Assembly (NCBI GenBank): GCA_963763485.1
Contig: CAVXOW010000008.1
Coordinates: 62,001-126,000, forward strand
Direction of reading: 5' to 3'
Source of the DNA: CAWCKS01 sp963763485
GTDB taxonomy: Bacteria; Pseudomonadota; Alphaproteobacteria; Rhizobiales; Xanthobacteraceae
DNA length: 64,000 bases
Shown here piece by piece: positions 53,353-63,134 of the stretch. The position numbers and the translations under genes are program-made. The notes beneath the pieces are model-generated. The model searched no databases and had not been told where the DNA came from. It saw only the letters and a list, made by a program, of their open reading frames with translations. How positions within the stretch are numbered: the stretch's first letter is position 1; each line of letters starts with the position of its first letter.

Positions 53353-53735
53353 GGCCTAAAGCTAATGGGTCAGGTCATTGGTCACCACGGGCGGCGATGG
53401 GCGAGCCATCTCGCTGGCCGCGCATGGCGGCCGTTGGGAAAGCCATCACGAATTGCCGTCGAGATTTTGGTGGCGCCCACCTGCACTGTGGAATCTCGTC
53501 TTATTATATCATTGATATTTATATATTTTCTTTGAAATGAGGCAAAACCTTACCTGCCCACCCAGGCGAAATAAGCCCGCAAAAATTCACTAATTTCCTC
53601 GATGTGGGCAACTTCCCATAGGCCGATGGGCAATTTGCATGGCATTGAACATGTGATCCTTCAGCGCCCGCGGGGTAAAGGGATCGGCTTCGACTGGCCG
53701 GCCCTCGGCAACAGTTGAATATGATTGGGACTGTC
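53353..53735. other. Intergenic region upstream of metF
   Basis: 383 bases between divergent genes. It includes an unusually AT-rich stretch at 53500-53535 (likely promoter) followed by about 200 bases of leader. SAM-II, SAH and cobalamin riboswitch hallmarks were looked for by eye and not found. Confidence 0.4.
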
Positions 53736-54659
53736 ATGAGTGAAACGACGGCGAACGCGCAAGCCACGGCAGAGGCCGGCACCGCGCGAAAGCTGCCAAA
53801 GATTTCCTTCGAGTTTTTTCCGCCGAAGACCGAGGAGATGGAGCGCAACCTGTGGGAGACGATCAAGCGTCTCGCCCCGCTTGAGCCGTCGTTCGTGTCG
53901 GTCACCTATGGCGCCGGCGGCTCGACCCGCGACCGCACCCACGCGACCATCGCCCGCATCCTGAAAGAAACCCGGCTCACGCCGGCCGCGCACTTGACCT
54001 GCGTCGACGCCTCGCGCGGCGAGGTCGACGACGTGGTGGCGCAATATCACGACGTCGGCGTCCGTCACATCGTGGCGCTGCGCGGCGATCCTTCGACCGG
54101 CGCCGGCACGACCTACCAGCCGCATCCTGACGGCTACCAGACCTCGGCCGACCTCGTCGCCGGCATTCGCAAGCGCTATCCCGACATCGAGGTGTTCGTG
54201 TCGGCCTATCCGGAAAAGCATCCGGAGAGCGCGAGCTTCGATGCCGACATCGATCTGTTGCAGGCCAAGATCGACGCCGGCGCGACGCGCGCCATCACCA
54301 ACTTCTTCTTCGATAACGACACCTATAACCGCTTCGTCGACCGCGTCCGCGCCCGCGGCATCGACATCCCGATCATTCCCGGCATCATGCCGGTGCAGAA
54401 CTACAAGGGCCTGCGCAACATGGCGGCGCGCTGCGGCGCCAGTGTACCGTCCTGGCTCGCCGAAAAGTTCGAGGGGCTCGACGACGACCCCGATACGCGC
54501 AAGCTGATCGCGGCGACCATGGCCGCCGGCCAGGTACAAAAACTGTTCAAGCACGGCGTCGATGTCTTCCATTTCTACACGCTGAACCGCGCCGAACTCG
54601 TGTTCGCGATCAGCCACCTGCTCGGTTTCCGGGCCAACGGCGCGCAGAAGGCGGCTTGA
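53736..54659 (+). CDS. metF: Methylenetetrahydrofolate reductase
   Basis: 307 residues from ATG 53736 (GGGA upstream); ATG 53721 and TTG 53715 are alternatives. FAD-dependent TIM barrel with PKISFEFFPPKTEEMERNLW at the N-terminus, VSVTYGAGGSTRDRT, HIVALRGDP, VSAYPEKHPES and TNFFFDNDTYNRFVDR. It makes 5-methyl-THF, the methyl donor for MetH. metH starts three bases after its stop, so a methionine-synthesis operon. Confidence 0.95.
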   Translation: MSETTANAQATAEAGTARKLPKISFEFFPPKTEEMERNLWETIKRLAPLEPSFVSVTYGAGGSTRDRTHATIARILKETRLTPAAHLTCVDASRGEVDDVVAQYHDVGVRHIVALRGDPSTGAGTTYQPHPDGYQTSADLVAGIRKRYPDIEVFVSAYPEKHPESASFDADIDLLQAKIDAGATRAITNFFFDNDTYNRFVDRVRARGIDIPIIPGIMPVQNYKGLRNMAARCGASVPSWLAEKFEGLDDDPDTRKLIAATMAAGQVQKLFKHGVDVFHFYTLNRAELVFAISHLLGFRANGAQKAA

Positions 54660-54662
54660 GCA

Positions 54663-57600
54663 ATGCCAGGGACAATGACCGCCGCTGAACGGGCGCTGCG
54701 CGAACTCGCGCGCAACAAGATTCTCGTGCTCGACGGCGCCATGGGCACGATGATCCAGGACCTGCAGCTCGACGAGGCGGCGTTCCGCGGCGAGCGCTTC
54801 AAGGATTTTGACCGCGACATCAGAGGCAACAACGACCTGCTGATCCTGACCCAGCCGCGCGCCATCGAAGACATCCACGCCGAATATCTGCGCGCCGGCG
54901 CCGACATCGTCGCCACCAACACGTTCTCATCGACCTCGATCGCCCAGGCCGACTACGGGATGGGGCACCTCGCCTACGAGCTGAACCTGAACGGCGCGAA
55001 GCTCGCCAAGGCCGCCGCGGCGCGCGTTGCGGCTGAAGACGGCAAGCCGCGCTTCGTTGCGGGCGCGCTCGGCCCGACCAACCGCACGGCCTCGATCTCG
55101 CCTGACGTTTCGAACCCGGGCTACCGCGCCGTCACCTTCGACCAGCTGCGCGAAGTCCTATGGCGAACAGGCGAAGGGCCTGATCGACGGCGGCGTCGAT
55201 GTGCTGCTGGTCGAGACCATCTTCGACACGCTGAACGCCAAGGCTGCGATCTACGCGATCTCCGAGATCTTTGACGAACGCGGCATCAGCATCCCCGTGA
55301 TGATCTCGGGCACCATCACCGACAAGTCGGGGCGTCTGCTGTCAGGGCAGACCCCGGAGGCGTTCTGGAACTCGGTACGGCACGCCGCGCCGCTATCGGT
55401 CGGCTTCAACTGCGCGCTTGGCGCCGAGGACCTGCGCGCCCACGTCGCCGACATCGGCCGCGTCGCCGACACGCTTGTTTGTGCCTATCCGAACGCCGGC
55501 CTCCCGAACGAGTTCGGCGGCTACGACGAAACCCCGGAGTACATGGCGAAGCTGATCGGCGAGTTCGCTGCGAGCGGCCTCGTCAACATTGTCGGCGGCT
55601 GCTGCGGCACCACGCCCGATCACATCGCTGCGATCGCCGCAGCGGTCGCGCCGCACAAGCCGCGCACCATACCTGAGGTGCCGCGCCGCCTGCAGCTGTC
55701 CGGCCTCGAAGCCTTCGCGCTCACATCAGACATCCCGTTCGTCAATATCGGCGAGCGCACCAACGTCACCGGCTCCGCGCGCTTCCGCAAGCTGGTGACC
55801 GCAGGCGACTATCCGGCCGCACTGCAGGTCGCGCGCGACCAGGTCGAGAACGGCGCGCAGGTGATCGACGTCAACATGGACGAGGGCCTGCTTGATTCCG
55901 AGCAGGCGATGGTGACGTTCCTGAATCTCGTCGCCTCGGAGCCAGACATCGCGCGCGTTCCGATCATGGTCGACTCATCGAAATTCCACGTCATCGAGGC
56001 GGGCCTGAAGTGCGTCCAAGGCAAGCCGATCGTCAACTCGATCTCCATGAAGGAGGGCGAGGAGAAGTTCATTCACGAGGCGACGATCGCGCGCCGGCAC
56101 GGCGCCGCCGTGGTCGTGATGGCGTTCGACGAGACCGGCCAGGCCGATACCTTCAAGCGCAAGACCGAGATTTGCAAACGCGCTTACGACATCCTCGTCG
56201 ACAGGGTGCGTTTTCCGCCCGAGGACATCATCTTCGACCCGAACATCTTTGCGGTCGCGACCGGCATCGAAGAGCACAACAATTACGGCGTCGACTTCAT
56301 CGAGGCGACGCGCTGGATCCGGCAGAACCTGCCGCTCTGTCACATCTCGGGCGGCGTCTCGAACCTGTCGTTCTCGTTCCGCGGCAACGAGCCGGTGCGT
56401 GAGGCCATGCACTCGGTGTTCCTGTATCACGCCATCAAGGCCGGAATGGATATGGGCATCGTCAATGCCGGCCAGATGGCAGTCTATGACGACCTCGATC
56501 CAAAACTGCGCGGGGCGTGCGAGGACGTCATCCTCAACCGCGATCCTGGCGCGTCGGAACGTCTGCTAGCACTCGCAGAAGGCTTCCGCGGCAAGGAGAA
56601 GCAGACAAAAGAGGCCGACCTCGCGTGGCGCTCGTGGGAGGTCAACAAGCGCCTCAGCCACGCGCTGGTGCATGGGATCACCGAGTTCATCGAGGAGGAC
56701 ACGGAGGCGGCGCGCCTTGCCGCCGATCGTCCACTGCTGGTGATCGAAGGACCTTTGATGGACGGCATGAACGTGGTCGGCGACCTCTTCGGCTCGGGAA
56801 AGATGTTCCTGCCGCAGGTGGTGAAGTCGGCGCGCGTGATGAAGCAGGCCGTCGCCTATCTCCTGCCTTACATGGAAGCCGAGAAGGCCAGGAACGGCGG
56901 GACCGAAGGCCGCAGCTCCGCCGGCAAGATCGTGCTCGCCACGGTGAAGGGCGACGTTCACGACATCGGCAAGAACATCGTCGGCGTCGTGCTCCAGTGC
57001 AACAATTATGAAGTGATCGACCTCGGCGTCATGGTGCCGGCCGCGAAGATCATCGAGACCGCGAGAGCCGAAGGCGCCGACATCATCGGCCTGTCCGGCC
57101 TGATCACCCCATCGCTCGACGAGATGTGCCACTTCGCAGCCGAGCTGGAACGCAACAAATTTGACGTACCGCTGTTGATCGGCGGGGCGACGACAAGCCG
57201 CGTCCATACCGCGGTGAAGATCGACCCGAACTACCAGCGTGGGCCGGTGGTGCATGTGAACGACGCAAGCCGCGCAGTCGGCGTCGCGTCGGCGCTGCTG
57301 TCGCCGGAGCGCCGCGCCGGCTACATGGCCGAGGTGCGTGAGGAGTACGAGAAGATCGCGATCGCGCATGCCCGCGCGCAGGCCGACAAGCGCCGGCTGA
57401 CGCTGCAACAGGCGCGCAGCAATGGCTTGAAGATCGACTGGGCCGGGCCAAAGCCGGTGAAGCCGTCGTTCATCGGCGTGAAGAGCCTTGATGATTATCC
57501 GCTCGCCGAGCTGGTCGGCTGCATCGACTGGACACCGTTCTTCCAGACCTGGGAGCTCAGCGGTCGATATCCGGCGATCCTGGACGATCCCAAGCAGGGC

Positions 57601-58485
57601 GAAGCCGCCCGTTCGCTGTTCGCCGACGCGCAGGCGATGCTGAAGCAGATCGTCGACGAGAAATGGTTCCACGCCCGCGCCGCGATCGGCTTCTGGCCGG
57701 CCAATACTGTCGGCGACGATATTCGGGTCTATGCTGATGAGGCGCGTGCAAAAGAAATTGCGACGTTCCACACGCTGCGCCAGCAGCTCGAGAAACGCGA
57801 GGGCCGTCGCAACGTCGCGCTGTCGGATTTCATCGCGCCGAAGGCGACAGGCGTCGCCGATTATATCGGCGCGTTCGTCGTCACCGCTGGGATCGGCGAG
57901 GATGTTATTGCCGACCGCTTCAAGCTCGCCAATGACGATTACTCGTCGATCCTGGTGAAGGCGCTGGCCGACCGTCTCGCTGAAGCGTTTGCCGAGCGAT
58001 TGCATCAGCGCGTGCGCAAGGAATTCTGGGGTTACGCGCCGGATGAGTCATTGTCCAACGCTGAACTCATGCTGGAAAAATATCAGGGCATTCGTCCGGC
58101 GCCCGGCTATCCCGCACAGCCCGATCACACCGAGAAGGCGGCGTTGTTCCGCCTGCTCGATGCCGAGAACTCGGCCGGCGTGAAGCTGACCGAGAGCTTT
58201 GCGATGTGGCCGGGCTCGTCGGTGTCAGGGCTCTATTTCAGCCACGACGAGGCCGAGTACTTCGGCGTCGGCAAGATCGAGCTCGACCAGGTCGAGGACT
58301 ATGCCGCACGCAAGGGCTGGACGGTCGCCGAGACCGAGCGCTGGCTGGCGCCGATCCTGAATTACATCCCGGCCGCCAACGCCAACAAGCCGCAGCCAAA
58401 GGCCGAGGATGCCGAACTCGCTTCGCACCCGATCGGCTGCAGTTGCGTCGCGCATCTGCGGCTGCGCCGGACGGCGCGGGGGTGA
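54663..58485 (+). pseudogene. metH: Cobalamin-dependent methionine synthase, frameshifted as sequenced
   Basis: The first frame (from 54663) holds the start of the homocysteine-binding domain (ILVLDGAMGTMIQDLQLDE...) to VTFDQLREV. The second continues with YGEQAKGLIDGGVDVLLVETIF and runs to 58485. One extra base near 55156-55158 (GAAGTCCTATGG for GAAGCCTATGG) explains the break. Repair gives 1273 residues, the normal length. Later domains are complete: zinc Cys pair (GGCCGTT), pterin-binding (FVNIGERTNVTGS), cap and B12 domain with axial His in GDVHDIGKNIVG, and SAM-activation domain. A sequencing error is likelier than loss of this enzyme. Confidence 0.9.
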
Positions 58486-58499
58486 AAACGAAATTGCAT

Positions 58500-58527
58500 C
58501 GAGAGAACAAGCGATTCTCTCGATTTT
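58500..58527 (+). terminator. Terminator after metH
   Basis: 8-bp stem (58500-58507 with 58515-58522) followed by ATTTTC, 15 bases after the stop codon. Confidence 0.65.
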
Positions 58528-58657
58528 CGTGCACATTTCGACTCGCGTGAAGTCGGGATTCATAATATCGACTAATGCAACGCCATGGCAGCAGCTGCGT
58601 TGAATATCCGTCACCGAATATTCCGTCGCCGCGCAGGCCAACAGGCTGGAGATCCCC

Positions 58658-59077
58658 ATGGACAACTCGATTCTCGCCGAGGCCCTGATGCACTCCGCCG
58701 GCGACGCAATCATCGCGACCGGCCGTGAGGGCATCATCACGGTGTGGAATGCTGGCGCCACGCGAATCTTCGGCCACAGCGCGCATGAAGCGATCGGGCA
58801 ATCGCTCGACCTGATCATCCCCGAGAACCAGCGCGCGCGGCATTGGGCCGGCTACCACGAGGTCATGCGCACCGGCAAAAGCCGCTACAGCGAAGGCGCG
58901 ATGCTCGCGGTGCCGGCGCTGCGCAAGGACGGCAAGCGCATCTCGCTGGAGTTCACCATTGCCCCGCTGAAGGACGCGACCGGCGCGATGCAGGGCATGA
59001 TCGCGGTGCTGCGCGACGTCACCGCGCGGTTCGAGGAGTTGCGCGACCTGCGCAAGCGCGTTGCCGCGGCAAGCTGA
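58658..59077 (+). CDS. Stand-alone PAS-domain protein
   Basis: 139 residues, a single PAS/PAC unit (EALMHSAGDAIIATGREGIITVWNAGATRIFGHSAHEAIGQSLDLIIPENQRARHW..., RKDGKRISLEFTIAPLKDATGAMQGMIAVLRDVTARFEE). A short basic C-terminus follows. There is no output domain, so it would act by binding a ligand or haem or another signalling protein. GGAGA precedes ATG 58658. It is isolated between metH and the GST. Partner unknown. Confidence 0.9.
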   Translation: MDNSILAEALMHSAGDAIIATGREGIITVWNAGATRIFGHSAHEAIGQSLDLIIPENQRARHWAGYHEVMRTGKSRYSEGAMLAVPALRKDGKRISLEFTIAPLKDATGAMQGMIAVLRDVTARFEELRDLRKRVAAAS

Positions 59078-59080
59078 GCG

Positions 59081-59707
59081 TCAGCTCGGCGGAATGAGCA
59101 CCTGAACGATCTCCTTGAACGGCGGCAACGCCTCGCAACGCGCGGCATGGGCCGTGAGCGCCGGATAGCGCGCCTCGTCGAACACGCCGGGATGCGCTTC
59201 GCGCACGAAGCGCAACGCGCAGGTCACGGCGATATCGGCATGATTGATGGCGTCGCCGAACCAGTACGCCGTCGTCCGCGCGGCGCGGTCCTGCTCCAGC
59301 ACCTCGAGCACGCCAGAGACTTGCGCGCGGCAGCGCGCGACCCAGACGTCGGACGTTTCCTTATGCAGGATACGCTCGTACAGCAGGCTGACTGCCTTGT
59401 CGGCGAGCCCCGTCGCCAGCGCGCAGACCTTGAGCGCCTTGCGCCTGATGTCGCCGCTCCGCGCGATCAGCGCTTTCGAGTCGCCGACTCGCTCGTCGAG
59501 ATAATCGAGAATCACAAAACTCTCGATCAACACTTCGCCGTCGTCGAGCACCAAGGTCGGCACCCGGCGCAACGGATTGTAAGCGGCGAGCTTGTTGGCG
59601 TCGCCGAAGGTCGACCAGGTGCGATGCTCGTAGGCTAAGCCGTACAGCCGCATCGCGATGGCGACGCGGCGGACGAAGGGCGAGTCATATTGGCCGATCA
59701 GGATCAT
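59081..59707 (-). CDS. Glutathione S-transferase family protein
   Basis: 208 residues from ATG 59707. N-terminal thioredoxin-like domain (MILIGQYDSPFVRRVAIAMRLYGL..., with NPLRRVPTLVLDDGEVLIES giving the cis-Pro and Glu-Ser glutathione-binding residues, about 50-69). The all-helical C-terminal domain has INHADIAVTCALRFV. Ser8 is a plausible catalytic residue. The substrate is not predictable. It is preceded by a small ORF eight bases upstream on the same strand. Confidence 0.92.
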   Translation of the reverse strand: MILIGQYDSPFVRRVAIAMRLYGLAYEHRTWSTFGDANKLAAYNPLRRVPTLVLDDGEVLIESFVILDYLDERVGDSKALIARSGDIRRKALKVCALATGLADKAVSLLYERILHKETSDVWVARCRAQVSGVLEVLEQDRAARTTAYWFGDAINHADIAVTCALRFVREAHPGVFDEARYPALTAHAARCEALPPFKEIVQVLIPPS

Positions 59708-59715
59708 TCGACAAT

Positions 59716-59859
59716 CTACCTGCGCTTGGCCGAGGAGAGATCGGTTGGGCAATTGACGCCGCAACTGCCTTGCTGATGCCGTTCCGCGGCGCGCCACACC
59801 ATGAACGCCGTCAAAGACATAACAATCACGACAATCCTTGCGAGGAGACCGCTATTCAC
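59716..59859 (-). CDS. Possible 47-residue membrane peptide upstream of the GST gene
   Basis: Reads from GTG 59859 as MNSGLLARIVVIVMSLTAFM... and ends CPTDLSSAKRR. A membrane-spanning segment (about residues 5-22) is followed by a polar tail with two cysteines (GSCGVNCPTD) and a basic end. AAAGG lies about ten bases before the start. The stop is eight bases before the GST start. The helix-plus-tail layout and spacing favour a real gene, but no family was recognised and chance cannot be excluded. Confidence 0.45.
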   Translation of the reverse strand: MNSGLLARIVVIVMSLTAFMVWRAAERHQQGSCGVNCPTDLSSAKRR

Positions 59860-59892
59860 ATCCGAAGCCTTTCCTTTGCGAGGACGACATGA

Positions 59893-61392
59893 TTATCCCG
59901 GATCGCTGGCGAGCACGCCGGCGATGGCGCGTTTCCAGCCCGCGAGTTTTTTCGTGCGCGTCTCCGAACTCATCGCCGGTTTAAAGCGATGCTCGAGCCG
60001 CCAATTGTCCGCAAATCGCGCCGGCTCCGGAAACACCCCGGCGGAGAGGCCGGCGAGATACGCCGCGCCGAGCGCCGTGGTCTCCTGGATCACCGGACGA
60101 TCGACCGGCGCATCCAGCAGGTCGGCGAGACGCTGCATGGTCCAGTCCGAGGCCGTCATGCCGCCGTCGACGCGCAGCACGGTGTTCGCGGCGCTGGCAT
60201 CCGGCCAGTCGGCGCGCATCGCCGCCCACAAATCGTAGGTCTGGTAGCAGACGCTTTCGAGTGCGGCTCGCGCCAGCTCTTTCGGCCCGGTGTTGCGCGT
60301 CAACCCGAACAGCGCGCCGCGCACATTCGGATTCCAGTACGGCGCGCCCATGCCGACGAAGGCCGGCACGAGATAGACGTCCTGCGCTCCGTCGGCGGCA
60401 TCCGCGAGCGGCCCGGTCTCCGAGGCCTGCTTGATGATCCCGAGCCCGTCGCGCAGCCACTGCACGGCGCTGCCGGCGACAAAGATCGAGCCTTCCAGCG
60501 CGTAGGTGCGAGCTCCTTTGAGCTGATAGGCGATCGTGGTCAGCAGGCGGTTCTTCGAGGTCACCGGATTGGTGCCCGTATTGAGCAGCGCAAAGCAGCC
60601 GGTGCCGTAGGTCGACTTCATCATCCCCGGGGTGAAGCAGGCTTGTCCGATGGTCGCGGCCTGCTGGTCGCCGGCGATGCCGCTGATGGCGATGGCGCCG
60701 CCGAACAGATCCGGGACCGTTTCGCCGAACGCGGCGGAGGAATCCTTCACCTCGGGCAGCAGGCCGCGCGGCACACGCAGCAGCTTGAGCAGCTCGTCGT
60801 CCCATTGCCCCTTGTGGATGTCGAACAGCAGCGTGCGCGAGGCGTTGGTGGCGTCGGTCGCATGCACCTTGCCACCGGTCAGCCGCCACAACAGGTAGCA
60901 GTCGACGGTGCCGAACAGGAGCTCGCCGCGCATCGCGCGCTCGCGCGCGCCGGGCACGTGATCGAGCAGCCAGGCGATCTTGGTGCCGGAAAAATAAGGG
61001 TCGATGATCAGGCCGGTTTTCGCCGAGATGATTGGCTCAGCACCGTCGGCCTTCAGCTTCGTGCAGATGTCGGCGGTGCGGCGGTCCTGCCAGACAATGG
61101 CGCGATGGATCGCCTGCCCGGTGGCGCGGTCCCACACCACCGTGGTCTCGCGCTGGTTGGTGATGCCGATCGCGGCGATGTCGGACGGTTTTGCGTTGGC
61201 CTTCTTCAGCGCCTCGCGACAGGTCGCGAGCGTCGAATTCCAGATGTCGTCGGGCTCGTGCTCGACCCAACCTGAGGCCGGAAAGTGCTGCGGGAATTCC
61301 TGTTGCGCAATGGCTGCGATCGAGATGTCGTCGCGGAACAGGATGGCGCGCGATGACGTGGTGCCCTGATCGATGGCGAGAACAAACGGCAT
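59893..61392 (-). CDS. glpK: Glycerol kinase
   Basis: 499 residues, full-length FGGY kinase. ATP/glycerol-binding DQGTTSSRAILF at the N-terminus, NQRETTVVWDRATG, WQDRRTAD, the FGGY signature region with GTDATNASRTLLFDI-type residues, GDQQAATIGQACF, and the C-terminal signature RVDGGMTASDWTMQRLADLL. It phosphorylates glycerol to sn-glycerol-3-phosphate. No glp transporter or dehydrogenase is adjacent, so it is regulated as a separate unit. Confidence 0.96.
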   Translation of the reverse strand: MPFVLAIDQGTTSSRAILFRDDISIAAIAQQEFPQHFPASGWVEHEPDDIWNSTLATCREALKKANAKPSDIAAIGITNQRETTVVWDRATGQAIHRAIVWQDRRTADICTKLKADGAEPIISAKTGLIIDPYFSGTKIAWLLDHVPGARERAMRGELLFGTVDCYLLWRLTGGKVHATDATNASRTLLFDIHKGQWDDELLKLLRVPRGLLPEVKDSSAAFGETVPDLFGGAIAISGIAGDQQAATIGQACFTPGMMKSTYGTGCFALLNTGTNPVTSKNRLLTTIAYQLKGARTYALEGSIFVAGSAVQWLRDGLGIIKQASETGPLADAADGAQDVYLVPAFVGMGAPYWNPNVRGALFGLTRNTGPKELARAALESVCYQTYDLWAAMRADWPDASAANTVLRVDGGMTASDWTMQRLADLLDAPVDRPVIQETTALGAAYLAGLSAGVFPEPARFADNWRLEHRFKPAMSSETRTKKLAGWKRAIAGVLASDPG

Positions 61393-61710
61393 GGCGTTTC
61401 CCGGCGGAGATATGGCGTTTTGCTCAGCGTAGAGGATTTGCAGAGGAGATGTCAGCCCCTCTAATCCGCCGAAATATTCTTCCGCGGAAGCTTGTCATGC
61501 GACACAACGCCCGTCCGCTCCAAACGACGATGCACGAGTTGCACGTCTCATGGACCTAAACACAGATTGCGCAGGGATCGTGATGAGTGCCATCCACCGT
61601 CCCACCGCGCAACGCGGCCTGTCGACACCATTGTCGGCGCGCGCAAGAGCCTCTCAGGGCTCACTGAGCTTCCCGAGGTGCGCAACAGATCCAATAGCAG
61701 GGGTACAGGA
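61393..61710. other. Intergenic region between glpK and an SDR gene
   Basis: 318 bases between divergent genes. An open frame continues through most of it upstream of the SDR but has no family similarity. No promoter element or RNA was recognised. Confidence 0.35.
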
Positions 61711-62517
61711 ATGGACATTTCGCTTTCGGGACGCACGGCCATCGTCACCGGCGGGAGCAAGGGGCTCGGACGCGCCATTGCCGCGGAGTTCGTCGCATCC
61801 GGCGCCGACGTGATGATTTGCGCGCGCGGACGCGAGTCTCTCGAGACAGCCGTGACATCGATCAACGCTCAATCCGAAAGCCAGATCGGCCGGGGCGACA
61901 ATGCGCGCGGCCGCGTTGCTAGCGTCGTCGCCGACGTCGGCCGGTCGAACGACATTCAAAGGGTGTTCGATGAAACGATGAAGGCATTCGGGAAAGTCGA
62001 CATCGTCGTCAACAACGCCGGCGTGCTTCGCATCGGGGCGTTCGAAGCGTTGACCGATGAACTGATGCAGGAAGACCTCGACCAGAAGCTGTTTGCAGCG
62101 ATTCGACTGACGCGCCTGGCGTGGCCGCAACTCAAGGAACGGCGCTGGGGTCGCGTGCTGAACGTGCTCAGCATCGGAGCCAGGGCGCCGGGCGCGGGAA
62201 GCGCGCCGACGTCGATCTCACGTGCCGCGGGCCTTGCGCTGACCAAGGTGCTCGCCGGCGAAGGCGCTCCCTTCAACGTGCTCGTCAACGCCCTGCTGGT
62301 GGGATTTATCGAGTCCGACCAGCACGCGCGGTCGGCGGTTCGTACCGGTGTGCCCTATCGCGACTATATCGCCCAGCGTGGTAAAAACATTCCGATCGGC
62401 CGCCTCGGCACCGAGGCCGAATTTGCCAACCTCGCGTGTTTCCTGGCATCCGACGCGGCGTCATATGTGACCGGTACCGCGATCAACGTCGACGGCGGTT
62501 TGTCGCCGCTGGCCTAG
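61711..62517 (+). CDS. SDR-family oxidoreductase with atypical active site
   Basis: 268 residues from ATG 61711 (AGGGG and CAGGA upstream). Rossmann fold with TGGSKGLG (about 13-20), ADV and NNAG motifs. The usual catalytic Tyr-x-x-x-Lys is replaced. The alignment position reads TSISR before AAGLALTK, that is Thr and Arg, while a Ser remains upstream (LSIGAR). The C-terminal INVDGG is normal. A subset of SDRs has this change and may lack classical dehydrogenase chemistry. Substrate unknown. Confidence 0.85.
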   Translation: MDISLSGRTAIVTGGSKGLGRAIAAEFVASGADVMICARGRESLETAVTSINAQSESQIGRGDNARGRVASVVADVGRSNDIQRVFDETMKAFGKVDIVVNNAGVLRIGAFEALTDELMQEDLDQKLFAAIRLTRLAWPQLKERRWGRVLNVLSIGARAPGAGSAPTSISRAAGLALTKVLAGEGAPFNVLVNALLVGFIESDQHARSAVRTGVPYRDYIAQRGKNIPIGRLGTEAEFANLACFLASDAASYVTGTAINVDGGLSPLA

Positions 62518-62573
62518 AACACAGGAAGCGCACCGCCCTGCGCGATGGTGGAGTCGAGCGGCGCGCCCGCGAG

Positions 62574-63035
62574 CTAGCGGTCCAGGATGACCCGCAGTTC
62601 CTTCGCTACGCGCTGGTATTCGGCCTTATTGGTCTTTCGCAGTTCCTCAAGGTCGGCTGCAAAAAGATCAAGCCGGTGCGCCGCTGACCGAGATTTGATC
62701 TTCGCGATCTCCTCCTGAAGATCGGCCAGTTGCCGGAAAGCCGGGCTCTGCTGCTTTGCCTCGGGCAGATCTTCGATCAGCACGGCAACCGCATCCATCA
62801 GCCGCCCAAGCTGGCGACCGTAGCTGTGAACGGCCACGATGTTGCGCTCGGTGTCGGGGGCGCTGGAATTCTGCTCGGTCACGCTGATCAGGTTGCCGAA
62901 CGTCCAGCCGGGATTGATCGGCTGATTGAGCGACCTGGGCGCGGTCGGCAGCAGACGTTCGAAAAAATCGAGCGGCGACATCGGCCACCCGGTCAGTGAA
63001 GACGATTGCGTTGACGGGTTTGACGTGCCGGTCAT
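62574..63035 (-). CDS. Conserved hypothetical protein, predicted helical
   Basis: 153 residues from ATG 63035, with an excellent ribosome site (GGAGGAG). A polar N-terminus (about 1-60, Ser/Pro/Thr rich) precedes a helical C-terminal half with heptad-like segments (RQLGRLMDAVAVLIEDL, LQEEIAKIKSRSAAHRLDLFAADLEELRK). No signal peptide or membrane helix. The layout resembles small poly(hydroxyalkanoate)-granule or regulatory helical proteins, but no family is recognised. It lies 99 bases downstream of the next SDR gene on the same strand. Confidence 0.7.
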   Translation of the reverse strand: MTGTSNPSTQSSSLTGWPMSPLDFFERLLPTAPRSLNQPINPGWTFGNLISVTEQNSSAPDTERNIVAVHSYGRQLGRLMDAVAVLIEDLPEAKQQSPAFRQLADLQEEIAKIKSRSAAHRLDLFAADLEELRKTNKAEYQRVAKELRVILDR

Positions 63036-63134
63036 GACTGGCTCCTCCAATGTCAGGAACTTCGACGAGCAAACAGAGCAATTCACTCACTCTATTCGCT
63101 CGGCGCCCTTCCTGCAGGGCGGAGGAACAAAAAA

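Noticed and set aside
53353..53735. SAM-II, SAH or cobalamin riboswitch upstream of metF
   Set aside because: None of the conserved cores or pseudoknot blocks was recognisable. Reported only as an unexplained leader.
61492..61710. 73-residue N-terminal extension of the SDR at 61711
   Set aside because: The added residues are basic and unlike SDR proteins. A ribosome site directly precedes ATG 61711 and the family begins there.
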